Source: Elysia crispata (taxonomy: Eukaryota; Mollusca; Gastropoda; Plakobranchidae). Taken from it: a stretch of DNA of 64,000 nt. Location of the stretch: NCBI GenBank assembly GCA_033675545.1, contig JAWDGP010002436.1, positions 391,001 through 455,000 on the forward strand, in the 5' to 3' direction. Numbering within the stretch: the stretch's first letter is position 1; every line of letters starts with the position of its first letter. Shown here in pieces: positions 56,737 through 64,000 of this stretch. The notes below the pieces were generated by a model. That model saw only the letters and a program-made list of their open reading frames with translations, was not told the origin of the DNA and ran no database searches. The position numbers and the translations under genes are program-made.

Positions 56737-58583
56737 GGAAACAGACAGATATTTTGTTTGATATGAAGAGACTACATCTACAAAACGCTGATACCAATGT
56801 TATCTGAATAATAACTTTAGGCGTAAACCTTTAGACACACACAAACACTTTCATCCATATTATTCTTAAAGTCAACTAATGTTTTTTCCAACTTTTTAAA
56901 TAGTTAGGACAGCGCTCTGTGATATAACTTGGCTAACATCTCCAACATTTCTCGGCGACTACGATTTATTCTTACCCCCCCGCCCCCCCCCCCAAGCCAC
57001 AGCAACAGAACAAGCAGCAGTTATCATGATTTCATCTGGTTGATCTGATAACATAATTGTTATAGATTTTTTAGCAACTCAGACATTCATGGACGAACCA
57101 ATGGCCTGCAGGAGCCAAAGTAGCAGAACCCCTGACCCGAATCACATGCAGAGGGAACGTAATGCCCTTCGCTGGGCAAAGATCAACAGCTGAGAGACAC
57201 TGACCACTCAGTGCTGTAAAACCGTTCAAGTTCAACACAAAACCCCCGACTGGATGGCCAAGTGATAGATCTAAACTCTATATGGTCTAGGGAGATTCGA
57301 GCAATCCAGGTAAATTAAAAAAAATACCTCTCCTAGTATCACGCTAGTTGAATAATGCCTTGACAGTGCGACCCCCAGATAGTATAGAACATCATAACAA
57401 AGTTGTTTATCTAAAATAAAAAAAAGAAACAAAAGGGAAAAAAACACCACAAAATCTCTCAAATCTTGAATGCAAAAACCGTGGACCAGGCTGGTCAGCT
57501 GTCTTGTCTGATGTCATCCATCGTTATTAGGTCCCGGTTGCTCGACGAGTTCCTGAAACCTTAAGTTATAAACGTTACGGTCATCAATGACCTGGCTGCT
57601 GCGTCTTCCCCTGCTTCTCTTGGTGCTTTGGTGAAGTACATTTATATCGCTTATTGTAAAAGGCGGCAGATAATACAGATGCAAGAGGGAGATTTACTGT
57701 CCCGTTTGTTCCTGATTGCGCGATGACTTCTAAATGGTTGAGATAACAATGGATTCAGAATGCAGTGATGTAGCGGGTGCGACGCTCCTTCTTCTTGGGA
57801 ACAATGTAGGGTTCTCATCTTGTCCTTCCTGCCATGGCACACAAGGCTTAACTGGTATGAAGGAAGTGCCTAACATCTCTCAAATTTTATCAAACTTTGT
57901 TAGCTTTTGAAGAAAATGAAAGAAAATTCAATCTACAGCATCTTTCCAGCCATCGAGCTCTGCATGACTTTCCACATAATAATATAATCTGAAGTATAGG
58001 TCTTTAATTTTTATATCTGTAAGGCTTGACTAAAACCAGGACATTTTGCGAAAAATTGTTTATGTCATCAGCATAGTTAAATCATTCATTGGTACATAAA
58101 AGGGCCTGATAGATTATCTGATAGAGCCCATGCACTACAAGGTGTTGCTACACGTCTCATCAAACAGATCAATGTTAGACTAGAAAGATGAGGCGCCTAA
58201 TTTGAACCAGCGTAGAAGTCCCGCAGATCTCCGGGCGAGGCCCTAGCCACACTACCACCAGAAGATTGTAGGTTTGCTCATCTAGAGATGATCGAAAGCT
58301 TTGAAGCTCGGCTCTATTTACCGATCTTGTGCACTTTAATAAAGCGTCCATTCAGGTCTATAATAACGAGACGGGTTATTAGTTTCTTATGTTGCAATCA
58401 ATGCATTGAAAGTTTCTTAGACGCGTTTTGAGCATCTAGGATCGATTGGGAACACACAATTTCTTAATATCTTTCTTCCACTGTGAGAACCATGAAAGCA
58501 AAAATAAAAGTTACACATTATGTCTGTCTTATGTAAGGGGAGAATCTCCAACATTGATTTTTCCCATGTGTCTTATCAAGTAG
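56736..58583. other. unassigned DNA
   Basis: Contains a C-run at about 56976-56992. A plus-strand stretch at about 57085-57192 can be read MDEPMACRSQSSRTPDPN to a stop, but nothing identifies it. No confident gene. Confidence 0.4.
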
Positions 58584-58724
58584 GCGGCGCTGGCTGATTA
58601 CCCAGCCGTAGGAGAGATCAAGCATCTATTACATGGACAGAACCTCCACTTCGCCTCCCTGTTCATGACAAGGATGAGAGCGATATTGATACGGCAGGAC
58701 AGAAACTTATTCACTGAGCCCAAG
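58584..58724 (+). CDS. candidate exon of an unidentified plus-strand gene
   Basis: A 47-codon open segment with an AG on its left (TCTTATCAAGTAG) and a donor-like CCCAAG/GTAAAG on its right. It is GC-richer than its surroundings and its translation has ordinary protein composition, beginning AALADYPAVGEIKHLLHG and containing ASLFMTRMRAILIRQDRN. I do not recognise the protein. The open frame is closed by TAG at the left border and TGA just after the donor. Two weaker splice-bounded segments follow on the same strand at 59113-59160 and 59225-59277, the last readable as KIYEHLVEDGLPQTITQ before GTAATA. Their phases do not clearly join, so a gene is a hypothesis only. Confidence 0.35.
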
Positions 58725-59369
58725 GTAAAGTGATCTGCAGCGTTATATTGAGTAGAATATTTTCAAATCATCTATTTCCATAGAAGAGTAATTTTGACGC
58801 AAAAAAGCCGCAGTTGCACCTCAGTTTCTTTAATTCCAAATTAATTTATAAGAATATGATTATAAACATTTAAATCATGTAGATGTTTACAGCATTATGA
58901 AGTATGAACAGGGCAAGTTTGAACATTATTTTAATCTTTGAAATCAAAAGTATGAACAACTTTAACACAGTAACTCACCCTTTGGTGTTAAATTGCTCGA
59001 GCAACTTTTGACTGAATAAACGGTAAACGTGACTAGCGGTGGCTACAACTTCAGTAAGCAGAGATGTTTTGAAATTCGAGAAAACAGAACAGAAACTATA
59101 GCGCCTGTGACTATTGGGTTAGAACGTCGGTCGTCATATCCACCATGAAGTTCTCCGCACGGTGAGTTTAGCGCCTCATCTTTTCACCTCAACCTTGCCC
59201 GACACGGGCTCGTGTGATACGCAGAAAAGATCTACGAGCACCTTGTTGAGGATGGACTACCGCAAACAATCACCCAGGTAATAATACAGTTCACCTCAGC
59301 AAACTCTTGATGCTCTTCACGAAAGTTCCTTTTCAACTTTTGGCCAGACGTACTTCATGAACCTCTTTA

Positions 59370-59395
59370 CCCCCCCCCCCCCCCCCCCCCCCCCC
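59370..59395. repeat. poly-C run of 26
   Basis: Uninterrupted C homopolymer; its length is likely to be uncertain in the assembly. Confidence 0.95.
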
Positions 59396-60130
59396 ACGGA
59401 TTATCTGACCTTTGAACTTTCAACTTCTCGAGCCGTCACTGACCAGACTCAAGTTGCACACACCGATTTAATATTGAGATAGACCGGATGCCTGCCCGAT
59501 CAAACGTCATGCTCTGACATTATGACCTTACTTTAGTCAATCAGTTGAGTTTCTATCTAAGGATCTCATTGGTCTTCACCTCCCTCTTCTCTGTTTCAGA
59601 TATTTCTTCAAAAAAATTCTCTCTTTTCAACCATTTCACTTATTTTAACATGAAGTGAAAAGTTCCTTTTTCCAATTGTATCCTCACTTGATTTGCAATT
59701 ATACTTGATATTATGTTTATCTTCTTCGATTTTCTTGTTTCTATGATGTCATTCTTTGATGTCAGCTCAAACAAGTGTCCATGAAGTTTTTGGTTTTTAA
59801 GATGTATTTATAAACTTGGATAAGCTGCAATCTCCCTGTTTTGCCCGATTTACTGAGCATCTGATATTATGTGAAGTAAAAACTTGAGCTGCTGTCTGTA
59901 TGAACTGTTGCTATCAAAATAGTCCAAAAAGAACTGAATATTCTGCCTCTTCTCCTTCGATCGCATTAGCTCATTACATCATTACCCGTGCTCAAGTGTG
60001 TCATCACAAAAGGCACACTTTGTTACCTCAAACAGATTTAATCGTTTCGCTGCTGTAATTATTAGGAGCGTTCTTTGCCGGTAAGATCGGGGTGGACATG
60101 TTTTTCCATCGAACCAATGCCTCAATATAT
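59396..60130. other. unassigned DNA
   Basis: No gene or array recognised. A good acceptor-like string CTCTTCTCTGTTTCAG ends at 59600 on the plus strand, but no coding segment follows it. Confidence 0.4.
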
Positions 60131-60133
60131 TCT

Positions 60134-60227
<94 letters not shown>

Positions 60228-60234
60228 AGGGGTA
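60134..60234. repeat. (GA)n microsatellite with G-rich tail
   Basis: GA tract ending in a run of nine G (60218-60226). Another G-run lies at 60289-60296. Confidence 0.96.
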
Positions 60235-61070
60235 AAGAAAGGGCGAGGGTCCTATATTTTTTAGGCAGAGAGGAAGAGAGTGGACGGCGGGGGGGGGAGG
60301 CGTTGAACACGAGCCTATAAACATGCTTTTCAGATTAATGAAGTGCGACCAAAGGCCATAATGCTAACTTTGCGTATAGACGGAAAATATGGAGAGGACG
60401 CATCTAGAGTGATAGCAACGAACATGCCCAGCTTCCTTCCAATCACAAATAGGTTCGAAATATTTAGTAAGATGGGCAAGAAGTGACGGCCGGCCAGATC
60501 TAAGATCTGAACCTACACCAATCAGACTTCACATATAAAGTCACCGAGTTCTGTGCCAGCCACAACATGAAGATACTCTAAGACACAGATTTACTGTTCT
60601 ATGTTTTCGCGTGCCTTCACAAGACACTCGCCGCAGAATGAGACAGATCGAATGAAATTCATTAAGAGTGAACAGGGATTTTCCTGTAGGGTGAGAGCTT
60701 TCCGATTCATCGCTGAGGCGACAGAAGCACAATGCTAAGATCCAAATCAGATGCTTTTTATAACCCTCCCTTGTTTGATTTAACAACAATCGGCTGTGAT
60801 AAGGACAGTATTTCTAACAAATCCCCACTGAGCAACTCATTTGTGTGAGAAGATGCACGCGATCGTGGAGAAATCTAAGCTATTTCGCAAGGGAAATTTC
60901 AGAACGTACAGACGTATCTCAACTTACGAGCCCGTTCTGGTCGACGAAACGTTTCTATATTGGCCCCTTCTCCAATACAAGATACATACAATGAGTTGCT
61001 GCATGGTTATCTCGCTGCCTGAATCTCTTTCAATTTCAAATGAGATGTTTCAGCTTAGATTGCTTTTAAA
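60235..61070. other. unassigned DNA
   Basis: Plus-strand open frame at 60841-61074 (77 codons, beginning MCEKMHAIVEKSKLFRKG) has unremarkable composition and no recognised domain. Confidence 0.35.
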
Positions 61071-61290
<220 letters not shown>

Positions 61291-61373
61291 TTTTGTATTA
61301 GGCATTAGCCATCACAACCGCGTTATGAAGCTGAAAGAGATGATATCACTAAAAGCTTTCCAAGACCAGTGGT

Positions 61374-61374
<1 letters not shown>

Positions 61375-61426
<52 letters not shown>

Positions 61427-61450
61427 CTATCTCTCTCTCTCTTTCTCTGT
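61375..61450. repeat. (CT)n-(CTAT)n-(CT)n microsatellite
   Basis: CT run, about six CTAT units at 61406-61430, then CT again. Confidence 0.96.
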
Positions 61451-61568
61451 TTCTCACCTCACCGTCTTGCTGCGAATCCACGACATCATTGACAAGCGGT
61501 TCACCATTGTTTTGTTGATTTCTATAATACAAAAGAAAGCTTTTTCCGTGTTAAGTTTTGATATTGAT

Positions 61569-61601
61569 TTCTTCTTCTTCTTCCTCTTCTTTTTCTTCTT
61601 C

Positions 61602-61633
<32 letters not shown>

Positions 61634-61734
61634 CTTCTTCTTCTTCTTCTTCTTCTTCTTCTTCTTCTTCTTCTTCTTCTTCTTCTTCTTCTTCTTCTTC
61701 TTCTTCTTCTTCTTCTTCTTCTTCTTCTTCTTCT
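61569..61734. repeat. (TTC)n microsatellite
   Basis: About 165 bp of TTC triplets, the first 40 bp degenerate. Poly-Phe, poly-Ser and poly-Arg frames are artefacts. Confidence 0.98.
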
Positions 61735-63344
61735 AGAGCAATATGCTGCGGCTACAATGTAAAAATTATTGAACTTCATCCTGATATTTTTAATAAGTAT
61801 TAAAATTGTTTTTAAAATTTCAATGAAAAGAAATTGGTATAGGTAAACTTGAATGGAAATAAAATGTGTTCTATACTTTCTAGGCGCTGTGTCCGAAAGC
61901 ATGACCATACAAAAACCTTATTAGTTGCACAGATTCACCAATTACGTTCACCTTGATATATACCTCCAAACACATTAACTAAATCAGACAAACAACAAAC
62001 AAATAAAAAAACAAATATTATTTCAGAACCTTTGTTCTCGTCAATATTATAACTAAATAGGATAAAAACGAACTGTTAATAAAATGTATGCGCCAGACAG
62101 AGATAGAGTCATGTGTTTTTATTACTTTTCTAACTCGTCTAGACAGGTCTGTCCAACATCCACAACTCGTCTCTCTGGAAGTTTTCACTTCGATTTTTCT
62201 CGGAGGAGTTAAAAAAAACCCCAACAAACCAATGTCTGTAATGATGCCCCCCACCTATAAGTCTGTTTATGGTAACAAGCTCTGCTCATAGAACTAGTCC
62301 AGCAGGAATGAAATATAACTACACACAACACTGACACATTTTGCGGTAGACCTTTAGAAATGTCGAGTCTAACATTGCTAACAAGTAGATCAGGTAAAAC
62401 TTTTTTGTAAGCATCGGAATTTATGTATAAAAACAACTGCAATGATTCCACAGCTCCCAATCTTTCTTTGATTGCAGGAATTGTATCGAATTACCTAGAA
62501 TTAGATTGAAGACCAAGCAGACACCACAGAGAACGCTTAATACAGGTTTGTGTGATTGTAAAAACAAGTTAGGAAGAGCAGGGTGATGGGCGAAAAGCGA
62601 AGCAAACCTGCCTTCCCTTAGAAACAACAAATGAAGAACAAGAAGAGACACATCCGTGAGTGAGAGATACATTAACTTTTTATAAAAGCTGATAAAGAAA
62701 TCGTATCATACAATCACAGGATGGATGTTCATAGAATTCCCGGTCGCCGTTCGTTTCTCCAACACAGGAACACATAGACAGATGGCACTGCATCTCCGCA
62801 GACAGAGAAAAAAATATTTTAAAAATATACTTTATGCACTTAAGAAGTAGAGCTCATAAGATAGTCAAATTCTGATGGCCTTAGGCTTTCGAATTACATA
62901 GTAAATAATTAAAAAACAAAAAAAACCATGACTGCATTCTTTTCCATTTACAGAACAAAATTTGAACACAAATTGGTTGATAAAGAAGCGGTAAATAGCG
63001 AATGTTAATGCAAAGACCGTTAGAAATTTAGTTAGTTTTCTATGTTCCTATGACTTTCATAAGTCATAGAATTGCTTCAAATTGACAGCATGGAAGAATA
63101 AAGCTGCGAGTCTATTGACAACTGGATAGTACAGGCGTGTAGATTGCCGTTACTTGAAGTCAGTACCAGTCACGCGAGGCTCATCACTTCCCGTGACAGT
63201 ATGCTGTCTCAGTACCACCATATCCAGTGCAGACAGCCTTGACCTTGGAACTTTTTGTTTTTATTCTTAATACTAATTAGCATGAAGCAAGTTCCAACAA
63301 GAAGACTGCTGCCAAAAAGGTCAAGAATAGTTCAGCTTACTCAC
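61735..63344. other. unassigned DNA
   Basis: AT-rich sequence with several short open frames on both strands, none recognised. Confidence 0.4.
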
Positions 63345-63408
63345 AAAGAGCATCTGTTTCGTGTAAGCGTTCACGATAGCATGGTGTAGAAAGTTCGCAG
63401 ACTGCCTA
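63345..63408 (-). CDS. weak candidate exon, unidentified
   Basis: A 64-nt minus-strand segment with acceptor GTCTGTTACAG and consensus donor GTGAGTAAG. After one leading base it reads RQSANFLHHAIVNAYTKQML then Phe. The composition looks protein-like, but the segment is short, the protein is not recognised and no partner exon was found. Chance is a real possibility. Confidence 0.22.
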
Positions 63409-63489
63409 CTGTAACAGACACTGTGGATCCATTGTGGTCAGCGGAGTCCGAGACATCCACGGGCCTCAACAGGACTACGCTGACTGACG

Positions 63490-63826
63490 GCTGGTCACAG
63501 CTTGTTATAACATGAAGCCAGAATACCGACTACTGGTCACAGCTTGTTATAACTTGAAGCTAAAATACCGACCACTGGTCACAGCTTGTTATAACATGAA
63601 GCTAAGATACCGACCACTAGTCACAGCTTGTTATAACTTGAAGCTAAGGTACCGACCACTGGTCACAGCTTGTTATAACATGAAGCTAAGATACCGACCA
63701 CTGGTCACAGCTTGTTATAACATGAAGCTAAGATACCGACCACTGGTCACAGCTTGTTATAACTTGAAGCTAAGATACCGACCACTGGTCACAGCTTGTT
63801 ATAACATGAAGCTAAGATACCGGTCA
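63490..63826. repeat. 42-bp minisatellite, 8 copies
   Basis: Units of 42 bp with core ACCGACCACTGGTCACAGCT and TGTTATAACATGAAGCTAAG. As 42 is a multiple of three, a plus-strand frame repeats KLRYRPLVTACYNM. The unit contains ACCACTGGT and TTATAA palindromes. No evidence of translation. Confidence 0.96.
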
Positions 63827-64000
63827 CAGAACAGTAATTACATTCTCTACGAATCAGCTTGAACAAAGACGACTAAAGGACGACCTAGCCCTAGACACGC
63901 TATCGATTGTTTTGCACTGCTCTTCTTAACTGTCTTTGTTGACATATTTTTCTATTAGTTTATTCTGAATATTTTGACATGCCTATGTAAAAAATAAAGA
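63827..64000. other. unassigned DNA at the right edge
   Basis: Short AT-rich end with AATAAA near 63992. Nothing else recognised. Confidence 0.5.

Noticed and set aside
57085-57192. Plus-strand MDEPMACRSQSSRTPDPN frame
   Set aside because: Only 34 codons, no firm splice acceptor or homology; chance open frame.
63512-63862. Plus-strand 116-codon frame repeating YRPLVTACYN
   Set aside because: 42-bp minisatellite in a multiple-of-three register; no gene context.

Overview
The window is eukaryotic genomic DNA from an animal. Small coding exons sit in long AT-rich introns, and the sequence is crowded with (GA)n, (AAT)n and (GAA)n microsatellites and at least ten minisatellites. This texture, plus recurring TCTAGATCTAGA-like strings, fits a mollusc, perhaps a gastropod, but the species is inferred only from style. 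I see no bacterial-type operon, rRNA, canonical tRNA gene, CRISPR array or recognisable transposon reading frame.

The main gene lies on the minus strand. Thirteen exons between 36771 and 588 join with compatible splice phases into about 543 codons that match SCYL2 (SCY1-like pseudokinase 2, CVAK104) from the kinase N-lobe hinge through the HEAT-repeat region into the start of the C-terminal tail. I label the exons a to m in transcription order. The 5' exons were not found and the 3' exons lie left of base 1, so the window holds only the middle of the gene. The pseudokinase signature is visible: HCN replaces the catalytic HRD, GFG replaces DFG, and APE is kept.

The most striking structure is in the 7.2-kb intron between exons f and g (11769-19006). 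A 53-bp minisatellite at its donor end has units that each copy the last 39 nt of exon f plus the 5' splice site. A 39-bp minisatellite at its acceptor end has units that each copy the 3' splice site plus the first 26 nt of exon g. The same intron therefore carries about 22 donor-like sites at one end and about 25 acceptor-like sites at the other. A 27-bp array also abuts the acceptor of exon c. Repeat expansion right at exon edges recurs through the gene.

Inside the 10.4-kb intron between exons c and d there is a microsatellite-poor island on the plus strand, about 22.4-27.2 kb. It has a perfect TCTCGCGAGA promoter palindrome, splice-like junctions and a polyadenylation signal, and may be a nested antisense transcript. 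From 37 to 64 kb there is mostly repeat and unassigned DNA: a 116-bp satellite with tRNA-like Pol III boxes in each unit (47.3-49.3 kb), an 89-bp satellite (49.8-50.5 kb), a 51-bp satellite (53.9-54.8 kb), a 42-bp satellite (63.5-63.8 kb), and two unidentified candidate exons (58.6 kb plus strand, 63.4 kb minus strand). Most long open frames in the window are translations of simple repeats, not genes.
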